A DNA stretch of 58,025 nt from Zygnema cylindricum. Its lineage: Eukaryota > Streptophyta > Zygnematophyceae > Zygnematales > Zygnemataceae. The stretch spans positions 1-58,025 of the forward strand of contig JBBHKE010002931.1 of NCBI GenBank assembly GCA_037447655.1, in the 5' to 3' direction. How positions within the stretch are numbered: the stretch's first letter is position 1; the number at the start of each line of letters is the position of its first letter. This document shows positions 10,433-19,938 of the stretch, piece by piece. Below the pieces are notes generated by a model. That model saw nothing but the letters and a program-made list of their open reading frames with translations. It was not told the DNA's origin and did no database searches. A program made the translations under genes and the position numbers.

Positions 10433-11445
10433 TTAAATCTCCCGTGAATCCGCGATAAATGTTTCACTCATGTCCTTTTCAGGAAAGACGGAGTTCTCCT
10501 CACTTTCTGACTCAAATCTAATTCTTATCTTCTTAGTATATTTAAAGGGGTCAAATGACTTCCCTTCATCCATGACAAGTAGGACTTTGATCAAAATGAT
10601 ATCTTTATTTGCTAAGTGATAGACTATACATCCCTTGACATCCTTGCTAAGTGATAGACTATACATCCCTTGACATCCTCATCAAATACAACAAAGTATC
10701 CAAGTTTTCCCTTAACATCTAATTTCTAGTTCTTCCGATCTGTGTCAAGACAGTCAACTTGGCTACCGAATACTTTAAGGTTAGAGACATTTGGTTTCCT
10801 TCCAACCCATCTCGCATAAGGTGTCATTCATTTTACAGCTGAGTTTACAACTCTATGTTTAATGTAGTTGGCACAATTCATGGTTTTTGCCCAAAATATC
10901 TTTCCAATTTCCTTCTCGGCCAACATACTGCATACACTATCTCTTAGTGTTCGGTTCAACCTCTGTGCTACCCCATTTTGTTCTGAGTTATATGGTACGG
11001 TTTTCTAGTGCTTAACTCCCTCATCTCAGAAGTATTTCTCAAAGTGGTTAGAGGTATATTCCCCCCCCATTATCACTCTTTATTCTCTTATTGGGGGTTT
11101 TATCCAACATCTCACTCCAGGCTTTATATTCTGTGAAGTTAGTTGGTGTTTCAGACTTTGTTTTTAAGAAGTAGACTCTGGAGTATCTAGAACTGTCATC
11201 GGTTATTCTCAACATAAACCTCTTTCCTCTAACTGAAGGAACTTTTGCAAGTCTCGAGATATCTCAGTAGACCAAATATAGTAGTTTTTACCCCTATATA
11301 TGGCGGCTTTGGGAAACGGAAGTCTTTGAGCCTTACCTTGAGCAGAACCACTACAATCATCCACCATTTCATTATCCCCAAAGTGAATGCCTTATACTAC
11401 ACCAAGCTTCTTTATTTCCCTTAGCCTATCAAAATGCACATGCCC
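10433..11445 (-). pseudogene. Element B integrase and linker
   Basis: Minus-strand integrase remnants follow the protease: a zinc-domain tail CSGSAQGK near 11345, RGKRFMLRITDDSSRYSRVYFLKTKS (about 11230-11155), RVKSDNGG-like sequence near 11065, EQNGVAQRLNRTL near 10985-10945, and C-terminal pieces near 10700-10560 (VKGCIVYHLANKDIILIKVLLVMDEGKSFDPF). A perfect 35-bp tandem duplication at 10611-10680 disrupts the C-terminal part. Confidence 0.7.
10611..10680. repeat. 35-bp tandem duplication inside B integrase
   Basis: Two adjacent copies of a unit starting GCTAAGTGATAGACTATACA (10611-10645 and 10646-10680) differ only at the last base. Insertion of 35 bases shifts the reading frame. Confidence 0.85.
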
Positions 11446-12010
11446 TTATCGCTTATGCCAAATCATCAACTTTGGAACACCAACATAGTAAGTATTTTTC
11501 TTTTTATTACGCAGGTTAAGCCTAAACATTCGTTGACTACCCTTATCTGCCGTGGAGTAGACTTTATCCTCATACTTAGCTCTAAAGACTCCATTTTTAG
11601 TGAAGGCATCAAACTCTTTGTTATCTAACACAGACGTAGAGACAAGATTTTTACTCAGTAGAGGAATGTAGAGTACATCTGAGAAGGTGAGTATAGAAGT
11701 ATTACTCTCCACTAAGACTTTTAAATCTACCGACTCCAATAGATTTGTAATAATGAATCTCCCATCCCCTTACTCTATCTCTAGAGTAGTGATCTTTCTT
11801 AGTTTAGTAAATAGGTGCTTATCACGACATATAGGTATGGATACACGTAAGTCGATGATCCATCCTTCTTCTGGAGCTTCGGGAATTACTCTGATAGCAC
11901 AATTTTGTTTTCGAGGGATTTGCTTCTCCTCTAGGCTATCGTCAGAAAAAACTCCCCATTCTTCTCCTCAAACGACTCGTCCTTGGTCTCTCCTTTCAAT
12001 TTTGTGACAA
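11446..12010 (-). pseudogene. Element B protease and integrase zinc domain
   Basis: On the minus strand EGWIIDLRVS stands at the active site (about 11875-11845) where DSGAS is expected, so Ser, Gly and Ala are all changed. FTKLRKI and LEIE follow. Then a clear reading at 11739-11446 gives VDLKVLVE, ILTFSDVLYIPLLSKNLVST, VLDNKEFD and the start of the integrase zinc domain (MIWHKR). Upstream to 12010 is an acidic linker (EFFSDDSLEEKQ). This is typical copia architecture, now inactive. Confidence 0.7.
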
Positions 12011-12980
12011 TAAGTGCATTCTTGTTCCCTCTACAAGAACCCCCTCCAGAGTTCTCTTCGAGCCTCCGCTCCGATAGCCTGACACAATCCGTAATGAAGT
12101 GTCCCAACTTTTTGCAAAATTGACAAACACCTCTTAAGGGCCTCGGTCCTCCAAACTGATCTCTCTCTCCTTTGTATGGTTTCTTTGGATCTTTCCTCCA
12201 TCGATTTTCTCTTCCAGCTAAAGCTTGGATGCTCTTTCCCCCTCTCCTAGTCTATATTGTGTTCTCCTACATAAGTATCATCCAGACCACTATATTCCCC
12301 TTCCATGAACTGTCACTCATTTCTTGTACTCGGTACACTATGTTTTAGTACTCGTCGGGTAACTTTACGATGAGAGTATTAACTTTCATCTTCAATGTAC
12401 TTGTCCACCTAGCAATCTCCATTTCCATATACAAAGAAGAAAGATCAATACAGTAGTCTAACATCATTCCCTATTTGTAAGTATAATTCCCTAACTTTTG
12501 TTCGGCTTAGTGGAGCTCTTGAATAGTAGGAGCTTTATAGATTTTTGCTAAACTCACCCACAACTCCTCGGCCTTGTAGATATGAAGGTGGGGGGCTTCC
12601 AAAGCGTGAGTGAGGTGTCTTAGAATAAAGTCTTGGCACCCACGTTGATGTCTTCCCACGTTTCGGTATCGTTTCCTCGGTTTTCATGGTTGTCGCTCCG
12701 CGTGCCATGGTAATAGGAGCGATTAAAGTAAAAGGTGTCTCTTTTTTTTTCCCCTTTTTTGACACAATGCTGTCCCCATCATCTGCATTTTTTACAGCAA
12801 CAAATGTTATGCTATTGCAAAAAACCTTTTTCCACAAAATCCTGGTGAAGTTCTCGAGGGGGACGTTTTACTTATCTACTTACAATACCTTAGTATCATT
12901 TTTTGCACAAAGCCCATGTCATCATAGCTTCCCAATAGATGAACCCAAATTCATTAAAGATGGCTACCCTAAAGGGTACT
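12011..12980 (-). pseudogene. Element B gag
   Basis: On the minus strand a GFIYWEAMM motif near 12945-12920 marks the Gag N-terminus. A KEKE/KETPFTLI linker follows (12835-12700), then UBN2-like sequence (LIVKLPDEY-like near 12365), and an apparently intact zinc knuckle CQFCKKLGHFITDC near 12128-12087, followed by ERRLEENSGGGS. Stops near 12900 and several frameshifts break it. It is homologous to the F gag copies at 28771 and 32177. Confidence 0.7.
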
Positions 12981-12982
12981 TA
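12972..12982 (-). promoter_or_regulatory. Site of the missing primer-binding site in element B
   Basis: The 5' LTR end GAATTGTA is followed in element orientation by AGTACCCTTTAGGG. The related element E reads AGTTATGGGCCCACCC here, so the TATGGGCCC core appears deleted in B. Confidence 0.45.
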
Positions 12983-13985
12983 CAATTCTGTGTCCTCCAC
13001 TAGACTATGGAATTCAAGAAGCCTCTAGGTAGTTTTTTACTAACCCACTTTCAACCACAATCACAGCTCTTCAAGCAGACAAATTGACAATCAGGTTGCA
13101 CCCTTGTGCAGTTTGGACTCCCTTTTGTCCATAGCAAAAAGAATTACTGAAAATGTTCAACCAGTAGATAAGTTATCAGGTGGCAAAAATGCCAATTTAT
13201 ATAAACTCTTAAAGAGAGAGAGGTGGTTGTCTATTCAAAAAATGGTAAGTCCTAACCTTTTCACAATCTATATCTACTACACTACGAACGAATCAAATAA
13301 CTGTATAGCACAAAAAGATACTACCGCATATGTCTTTTTTGTACAGCATGTGTACAACAAGGCCACTAAATGGACACGTGTCAACATTCCACACGCACAA
13401 ATATTCTCTAGAATTCTCGCGACCAAATGTTATCCCTTCACGTGGCGCAAGGTCATGCCACATCCAATAACGCCAAAGTGACCATTTCGGGATCTCGCCG
13501 GCGCTATATGCGGGTGGATTAAATCCGATATTAAATGTTAGCCGTCGAAAAAAAATGTACGATTCATTTATTTCGTGCGGGATCACATTCACGGTGTATA
13601 TTAACTAATTCTATGTTCTTTCATTTATAATTTGGTTGATCTGTTTCAAGATCATCACATAGTTTAAGTATTTTTCAAAGCCTATGTAATTTAGCAAACT
13701 TCTACTACAGACCGGGTCGAGCTGACGGCTACGCCTCGCTTTGCCGATCGGAGGTTCGAGTCTGTCGGACTCAACATTTTCTTGAGAGTGATTTATGTCA
13801 CTCTTTTGTTTTACCTATAGAGCTGAGGCAACCATGTCTCCACTACTCTCTCTCTCCTTTGGTGACTACAATAAGTATGGGGGATAGACGAAGAAAGAAG
13901 AGGCAGACTGCTTCCGCTTTTTCTTTCTTTTTCTACTAAGCGATTCAAACCTAGAAAATACTCTATAAATCTAGTGATTTGAAGA
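12981..13985 (-). repeat. 5' LTR of element B
   Basis: It aligns with 7591-8585. Its terminal TGTTG has become TCTTC (13981-13985), but the neighbouring AAATCACTAGATTTATAGAG matches the other LTR. It contains the fuller tRNA-like block at 13705-13773. Confidence 0.85.
13705..13773 (+). other. tRNA-like block in the 5' LTR of B
   Basis: GACCGGGTCGAGCTGACGG resembles a D-arm half, and CGGAGGTTCGAGTCTGTCGG contains a good box-B match (GGTTCGAGTCT). It is antisense to element B. Stem pairing is imperfect and no acceptor stem is seen. Confidence 0.45.
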
Positions 13986-14117
13986 GTATACTTGCCAGTT
14001 GGTGCTTTACAATATGTGGAACATGAGGAACGAAAGGAAAAATTTGTTGTCATCAAAAATAGAGTGGAGATAGAGGTGACAGAAAATGAGTCAATTTTTC
14101 CAACAACAGATTGGTGA
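13986..14117 (+). pseudogene. Downstream part of the J reading frame
   Basis: GTATA (13986-13990) is the right target duplication. If element B and one duplication copy are disregarded, the codons of the J frame continue without shift from 7588 into TTG at 13992 and stay open to TGA at 14115-14117. The added 40 or so residues include LPVGALQYVEHEERKEKF and end in PTTDW. They do not look like copia protease. The product is unknown; it may be the C-terminus of a non-autonomous Gag-like protein. Confidence 0.5.
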
Positions 14118-14299
14118 GTGATAAATATTTGCTAGAGGAAGAGGTTATTGAAGTGAGACCAGTAGGAGGAATTGAAGGTGACTTGGAAGTGAAAACTAAA
14201 AATATTTTGCATGAAGAGATTGTTGAAATACACTTAAAGCAATCAACACTACTTATTATTCTCTACACTTTATTTAGAGTCAAATTTACTACGCTATAA
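14118..14299 (+). CDS. Small acidic open frame of unknown function
   Basis: An open frame of about 60 codons follows the J frame in another phase (LLEEEVIEVRPVGGIEGDLE and onward) and ends at 14299. Its charged composition resembles the upstream J extension, so it could be the same protein after a frameshift. I do not recognise a family. Confidence 0.25.
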
Positions 14300-14319
14300 G
14301 TCTAGTACTTTGGTTTAGC

Positions 14320-14350
14320 GTATGTACTTTATTAAATAAAAAGTACATAC
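14320..14350. repeat. Perfect 11-bp inverted repeat (hairpin)
   Basis: GTATGTACTTT (14320-14330), a 9-nt A/T loop, then AAAGTACATAC (14340-14350). It lies in the otherwise feature-poor 14300-14490 stretch and could be a terminator-like or MITE-derived hairpin. Confidence 0.7.
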
Positions 14351-14490
14351 CATTATTAGGATTGACAATTCTTGCGTAGAAATTTTTTTTGACTTAGATT
14401 CTTTTTATTGTAACTAGTTGTACCTCCCTAAGTTTTACTCTTGATTAGCAGTAATTTTTAGAGCTTTTTCGGCTACCCCTTACTTTATCT

Positions 14491-15388
14491 TGTTAAAAAG
14501 AAGTAATTAATATTCACTTCTTAATTTATACTCTAGAGTGAAAACTGAGAGAGAGTCACCATGGCTGCCGCCATAGTCAGAAAGAAACAAACAATCTGGC
14601 GGACAAATGAATAGATTGCTAAAATGTTGTCTGAACAAGATTTGAACCTAGGTCTGCATAGTATTGCATAGATGTATGCCTTAACCATTAAGGCGTTAAC
14701 AAAACGATACATGTATTCAGTTTGCTATGTATATAAAGTGTTACGCAAAACGTCACTTTCATGAAAACGTACCAAAATTTACGAAACAACATCTATAGTC
14801 AAACGGCGCTCGCGGACGCGAATCTAACTTTGTAAAATACATGATCGGACGGACGTCGTCGCCCCTGCCAAACTCGAATGAATCTTTGGCGGCTTTCGAA
14901 CATAGGGGCGCGCTCTGCAATGTGGCGCCACATCATTGGACGCCGGAAAGGATGACAGGAGGAACGATGGCTTCATGTTGACAAGTTTCAACCTAAATAC
15001 CATGTTGTACAATGGCCATACAAAGAGTACAATGAGCCAATGTACCTTCTTGTACTATACACCGTTTTGATTGGCCGAAGATAAAGTAGTTAGTAGTTGT
15101 GACTAGGATTTAAGGGACTTAGCGTGTTTGAGGTGCCTCTCTCCGATGACCTTTAGTATTTATAGGCCATCTTTGGCCAGCCATAACTTAATGCTCAATG
15201 GAGCAAATTCAGTGAATCTTTTTGCGTTTGACTCAAGAGAGTCTTCTTCTTACTGGATTTAGGATGGCGAGAATATTTTTGTGCTTGGGCGGCACTTATT
15301 TAGTGGGAAAGTGAAAGGGTCAAATATTATCCTAGAGGCTTTACATAGGCTGCTCATTCAATGGGTCAATGGAGACCATAGAATTTCA
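14491..15388 (+). repeat. 5' LTR of element C
   Basis: It starts TGTTAAAAAGAAGTAATTAA and ends AATTTCA. It aligns with 25405-26313. It contains a TATA box TATATAAAG at 14730-14738, just downstream of an antisense tRNA-like block. Confidence 0.9.
14632..14702 (-). other. tRNA-like block in the 5' LTR of C
   Basis: On the minus strand GCCTTAATGGTTAAGGC forms a tRNA-like D-arm (GCCT/AGGC) with the box-A-like TAATGGTTAAGG, and GGTTCAAATCT about 35 nt later fits box B. The T-stem pairs weakly and the acceptor is missing. The second LTR (25553-25624) has the same block with several changes. Confidence 0.5.
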
Positions 15389-15405
15389 AGTTATGGGCTC
15401 ACCCT
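15389..15405 (+). promoter_or_regulatory. Primer-binding site of element C, half-tRNA type
   Basis: AGTTATGGGCTCACCC directly follows the 5' LTR end. GTTATGGGCTCACC matches the complement of the anticodon arm of initiator tRNA-Met, with one difference from GTTATGGGCCCACC. Confidence 0.65.
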
Positions 15406-16437
15406 CTACAGTGCCTATATTTAATGGATTATACTTTTTTTATTGGGAAATGTGTATCGAGGGAGAACATTTTTGATAACCACCTATCCGGCATACTGTC
15501 TAGGTAAATTCGATGCCCATCTTCACTTGAGTTTGGAGGAAAACGTTTTTCTGGCACCTCCGTCATAATACCTATTAAAACATCAGCCACCATCACGAAC
15601 AATGACAAATAAAGGGAGGAAATAATCATAGAAGGAGAAAAGGGAGAAGTTGCTTCTCGAGGGACTCTATTGTCAAAGACAATACCGGCAACAGCACCAC
15701 CAACAATGGTGAAAGGGAGTCAGACCGAACGGTCTAAATATGAAAATTGGAACGATAACGACAAAGTAGCTATGCTCTTTATTCTCAAAAGTTTAGTGAA
15801 GGGTATTGCCATTCTTCTTATGCATGTTAGATCTTCCTCTCATATTTCAGTAACCTTAGTAAACAAATATAAGAGTGGGTCAATGCAGCAGCAACAACTG
15901 GTAGAAAATAAGATTTCAGCTTATAGTTACAAGGGAGGAAGTATGAATGATTATTGCAATGACTTAGGAACATTATTTGGAGAACTAAAGAGCATAGGTT
16001 ACTCATGGTCTGAGAGACAAATAGTAAATACACTGATAATGAAACTACCTGAAGAGTATGAGAATATCATTAATTGGTTGCAGATCTAGGTGATAGCAAT
16101 TAGAATTGGGATGATACACTGGGGATGATTTTAGTGAAAGAGATTACCATAGAACTTAAGAGAGGAAGTCCGAGTGTTTAAGCATTGCGTTGCAGGATTT
16201 GTTAGAGGAAGCGTCTTGAGGAAAAGGGAAAGGATCCCTATCGAAACTTTTGAGGAAAAAGACAGAAGGTGGCAGATTTGATCAACGGGGAGAGGAGCTC
16301 CTCGAGGTGGATTATGTCACTTCTATAAGAAACCGCGACATTGTATGGCAGATTGTGTCAAGCTTGCAGATCTCCGACTATCAATGGACAAGGTTTCTCA
16401 AAAGATGGAGGAAAGAAAAAGGCTTTTCTTACTCAAG
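15406..16437 (+). pseudogene. Element C gag
   Basis: The Gag start region shows PIFNG and YWEM at 15410-15450. After a disrupted linker, a long open stretch (15670-16087) contains the UBN2-type sequence YENWNDNDKVAMLFILKSL, GGSMNDYCNDLGTLF and LIMKLPEEYENII. The zinc knuckle near 16303-16350 reads CHFYKKPRHCMADC, with Tyr at the second Cys. Stops occur at 16087 and 16180, with frameshifts near 16100-16250. It is the closest relative of element A gag. Confidence 0.75.
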
Positions 16438-16915
16438 TTCATGACCAGGAACAAGATGACGTAACCGAACTCAAAGAGGAGTTTGAGAAGCTTTTTGTTA
16501 AACCAAAAACCACTAAGAAGTATGGAAACATTCTAAGGAGAGAAAAGTGTGCTTTTTGAGGTAAGAGGAATCCACATGAAGATGGGTGGATCATAGACTT
16601 AGGGGCCTTAATGCATATGTGCAAAGATAAGAGGTGGTTTACTAAATTAAAAAAAAATTCGAACAGTTGAGATAGAGTATGAGATGGTAGAGTACACACC
16701 ACAAGTCTTGTTGGATCGGTTAATTTAAAAGTTCTAGTTGATTGAAAGGCCTCAATTATAACACTCTCACATGATCTTTACATTCCACAGCTTAGTAAGA
16801 ATCTAGTCTCTATTGCTGTTCTAGATGAAAAAGAGTTCGAAACAGAAACTAAGAAAGGAATCTTCACAGCAAGCTTTAATAATGAGGTTTATTTCATAGC
16901 TGAAAAGGGTTGTCA
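16438..16915 (+). pseudogene. Element C protease
   Basis: An acidic linker (QEQDDVTELKEEFEKLF) precedes GWIIDLGALMHM at about 16585-16620, where DSGAS is expected, so the nucleophile motif has lost its Ser. LVGSVNLKVLVD, LTFSHDLYIPQLSKNLVS-like and VLDEKEFE motifs follow, with stops near 16558 and 16743 and frameshifts at 16655 and 16840. It would have matured Gag-Pol. Confidence 0.7.
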
Positions 16916-17880
16916 AAGAATGTTCATACTTGTACTTTGCAAAGAAAAGGGTGATCTCTACTCGTGTGGAAGTGATATGATGCTTTGGCACAAGAGGTTG
17001 GGGCATGTGAATCTAGATAGATTAAAGAAAATGAAAAAAAAAAGAATACTGGATGGAATTGAGTTTGGAGATGATAAGACCTCAGATGATTCTAGTGGAT
17101 GTGCCCAAAAGAAGATTGATAGACTTTCATTTCCAAAGGCATCAACATTTAGAAGAGAGAAAGTATAAGATCTAGTTCACACTGATGTTAGGGGACCAAG
17201 TAGGTATGCTTCACATGGGAAGAAAAGATGGATGATAACCATTATAGATGATTCGTCTAAACACACTAAGGTATATTTTCTTAGACATAAGTCAGAGGTA
17301 CTAAGATGTTTGAAAAAATACAATGTATGGAGTGAAAAATTACATGAAACCTCAATAAAAGATATAAGAAGTGATAATAGAAAAGAATACACCTCGAAAG
17401 AATATCAAGAATTTCTTAAAGAAAAAAGAATCCATTATCAGAAAACTGTTCTTTATCATACGGAACAAAATGGAGTAGCAGAAAAAGTGAAAAGAACTTT
17501 AGGAGATATGTCCAGAAGTATGCTAACTGATATAAGAATAGGATTGCAGGTTTGGGTTGAGTCTATAAACTATGCTAACTTCATGAAAAAATAGAGGGTT
17601 AACTTCGGCCAATAAGGAGGAAACTCGGTATCAAAGGTGGACGGGAAGTAAACCAGATTTGTCTAGTTTGAGAGTGTTGGGAAGTGAAGTCTACAGTTTG
17701 GATTCTTATAGGACTAAATGGAAGTTAGAGGGAAGAGGGAAACCAAGATATCTTGTACGATATAATGAGAGCACAAAAGAATATCGAGTTTATGACTTGA
17801 AAAAGATAGATATCATTTTGGTAAAACACATACTAGTGATGAATGAAGTGAAGTCTATTCATCCATTCAAATGTTAGAAA
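16916..17880 (+). pseudogene. Element C integrase
   Basis: The zinc domain is MLWHKRLGHV with SSGCAQKK (16978-17115). The core has HTDVRGPSRYA with the first Asp (about 17178-17210), IIDDSSKHTKVYFLRHKS, and RSDNRKEYTSKEYQEFL (17360-17415; Gly changed to Arg after the second Asp, Glu kept). TEQNGVAEKVKRTLGDM follows, and the C-terminal GKPRYLVRYNESTKEYRVYDL lies at 17735-17800. Stops at 17167, 17594 and 17875 break it. It is better preserved than the element A copy. Confidence 0.78.
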
Positions 17881-18629
17881 GAAGTCAAAATCAGATTTGA
17901 ATCGGTCACTATTCTGATTTTGACTTAGGAAATGAAGAGATTGAAGAAGGAAGAAATAAAATCTGCACATGTACCAAAGACGAAGGACGAAAAGACAACA
18001 TCTAAGGTAACACCACAATACAAAAATTGATATCGCAACGAACTTGATCAAACACCAAAATTAGAAGATAGGGGAGATGAAAATCTTCCTAAACGAAACG
18101 CGAGGATGCCTTCCATACCTATGTCAGATTTTTAAGGAGGAAAAAGTAGTAAACGACTTCAACAAAGACATGTTAATAACAACTCACAAAGATGTCTCAC
18201 CCAAAAGAACCTCACACATACTTCAAGGCATTAAATTCGCTAGAAAGTAGATGGTGGATAACTGCCATCAATGAAGAAATGGCCTCTGTCATAGAAGCCA
18301 ATACATGGGAGTTAGTAGATTGTCCATCGAACAGAAAACCGATTGGATGTAAGTGGGTTTTTAAGGTTAAACTAAAGCTAGACAATACCATTGAAAGATA
18401 TAAGGCTAGGTTGGTTGCTAAAGTTTAAACTCAGAAAGAAGGAATAGACTATGAAGAAACCTTTGCACCCGTAGTCATATTCCCTTCTATTAGAATCCTC
18501 TTATGTTTAGCCGCAGCAGAGGATATGGAAATACACCAGATGGATATTAAGACCGCTTTCTTACACAGAGAGTTTGAAGAAGAAATCTACATGAGGCAAC
18601 CGAAAGAATTCGTGGAAAGTGGAGAAAAA

Positions 18630-18675
18630 ATCAAGGTGTGCAAACAGATAAAATCAAGGTGTGCAAACAGATAAA
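18630..18675. repeat. 23-bp tandem duplication in C RT
   Basis: The unit starting ATCAAGGTGTGCAAACAGAT occurs twice in tandem with a 23-base period, adding a frameshift. Confidence 0.8.
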
Positions 18676-19144
18676 ATCACTTTATGGCCTTAAGCAAGCC
18701 TGCGCCAAAGGAACAAAAAATTGGACGATTTTCTAACGGGTTTTGGATACATTATAATAAGTTCAGATCACTCTCTATATATATATGAGGATGAAAATGG
18801 AGTGATGTTTATTGCCATTTATGTTGATGATTTGTTAGTCTTAAGCAAGTCTTTAGATAAAATTAACAAACTCAAACAGGATCTGAAAAGTCGGTTTGAC
18901 ATTAAAGATCTCGGCGAAGCAAAATACATTTTGGGGATTCAGATAGAGAGGGATAGAGGAAATAAAATTATAAGACTTACTCAGAAAAAAAACTATAGGT
19001 AATATGCTAAAAAAGTTTCAAATGGAAAAAGCAAATGGGTGTACCACCCCTGTTAATCTAAAGAAAGTATCGTAGGGGAGTGAAGAGGGAGGGAATTTGA
19101 TTTTGAATGATAAAATGGATGAAGAAGAGAAGAGGTTTATGGAA

Positions 19145-19149
19145 GAAAT
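19145..19149. repeat. Left target-site duplication of element D (GAAAT)
   Basis: GAAAT here and GAATT at 24722-24726 match at four of five bases and flank the TG...CA ends of D. Confidence 0.65.
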
Positions 19150-19938
19150 TGTTGAGAAAGTAATCCTAAGTTAGTTCAGAAGATAGTGCATTAAAGGGAG
19201 AGAGCGCAGTGGCGCAATGGAGAAGCGCAGTGCAGAAGTACAAAGTGGAAAAACTTTCTTGTTAAATGGTTAAATCGAGCACGCGACCAGAAGATCTTTA
19301 TCTACAGAGAAAGAGATTTCGAACGAGCTATAGAGAGCAAGATTTCGATACGTAGATCAAAAGTTACAGGCGTGCAAAGCAGAAGCTTCTAGAAGGTTCC
19401 ACAGGAAACGGTATGGACTTTTCCGAGGTGGTTCCTAAGTGTTTCCTTGGAGTTTCGAGACATGTCTAGTAGGTTCTTGTGACGTGGAGAGCCACGAGTT
19501 TCGGGGACATGTCTAGTAGGTTCTTGTGACGTGGAGAGCCACGAGAAGGACACTTGTCAATAAGTTAGAGCTAGAAATGTTTAGAATGTCTAGAAGGGTA
19601 GAGTAGAAAAGAGTATATATGAAGTAGGAGAAATAGACAAATCAATACAATCGGAGAATTGGTTGTGACCATAGTTGAAGAGATAGTAAGAGTCCCTATA
19701 GTGAGAAAGCATTGTAACTCTGTGTGAGTTGAGATACAAAGATAAGTGAAGCCTTGTAAAGAGAACTTGGAGATAATAAAGTGATTCCTCTCGGGTAGAG
19801 GAAAATTTGAGCAAGTGTGCTTTTACTTTGTGAGTGAATTCTATGTGGCTTCGGAAGATTCTTGAGTGACCTGTGAGAGAGTTTTTGCTTTGTGAAGCTA
19901 GATTGTTGCAAGATGAGTGAGGCCCACAAAATTCTACT
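19150..19938 (+). repeat. 5' LTR of element D
   Basis: It starts TGTTGAGAAAGTAATCC and has a TATA-like GAGTATATATGAAG near 19610-19623. It includes two tandem copies of a 46-bp unit (19450-19541, GTTTCG...GAGAGCCAC). It ends ATTCTACT, where the 3' LTR has ATTCAACA. Confidence 0.92.
19450..19541. repeat. 46-bp tandem repeat in D LTR
   Basis: Two units starting GAGTTTCG and ending GAGAGCCAC lie at 19450-19495 and 19496-19541. The 3' LTR has the same pair (about 24232-24325), so the duplication predates this insertion. Each unit contains GACGTGGAGAGCCAC, which includes an ACGTGG (G-box-like) core. Confidence 0.8.

Larger units (their letters stand above)
7591..13985 (-). mobile_element. Element B: full-length degenerate copia element
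   Basis: Two direct LTRs (7591-8585 and 12981-13985) enclose, on the minus strand, gag, protease, integrase, RT and RNase H in copia order. A 5-bp target duplication (GTAAA/GTATA) flanks it. It is about 6.4 kb, a normal size for the family. All coding domains carry stops or frameshifts. Part of the primer-binding site appears to be missing. It is inserted in the gag frame of element J. Confidence 0.88.
17881..19149 (+). pseudogene. Element C linker and RT, interrupted by element D
   Basis: After a charged linker the RT reads EPHTYFKALNSLESRWWITAINEEMASVIEANTWELVDCP, GCKWVFKVKLKLDNTIERYKARLVAKV (18203-18425), a stop at 18426, DYEETFAPVV, HQMDIKTAFLHREFEEEIYM and LYGLKQA. The catalytic box is intact as FIAIYVDDLLVLS (18809-18847). 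LGEAKYILGIQIERDRG follows. A 23-bp tandem duplication at 18630-18675 shifts the frame. Element D is inserted at 19150 within the thumb region; the sequence resumes at 24722. Confidence 0.8.
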
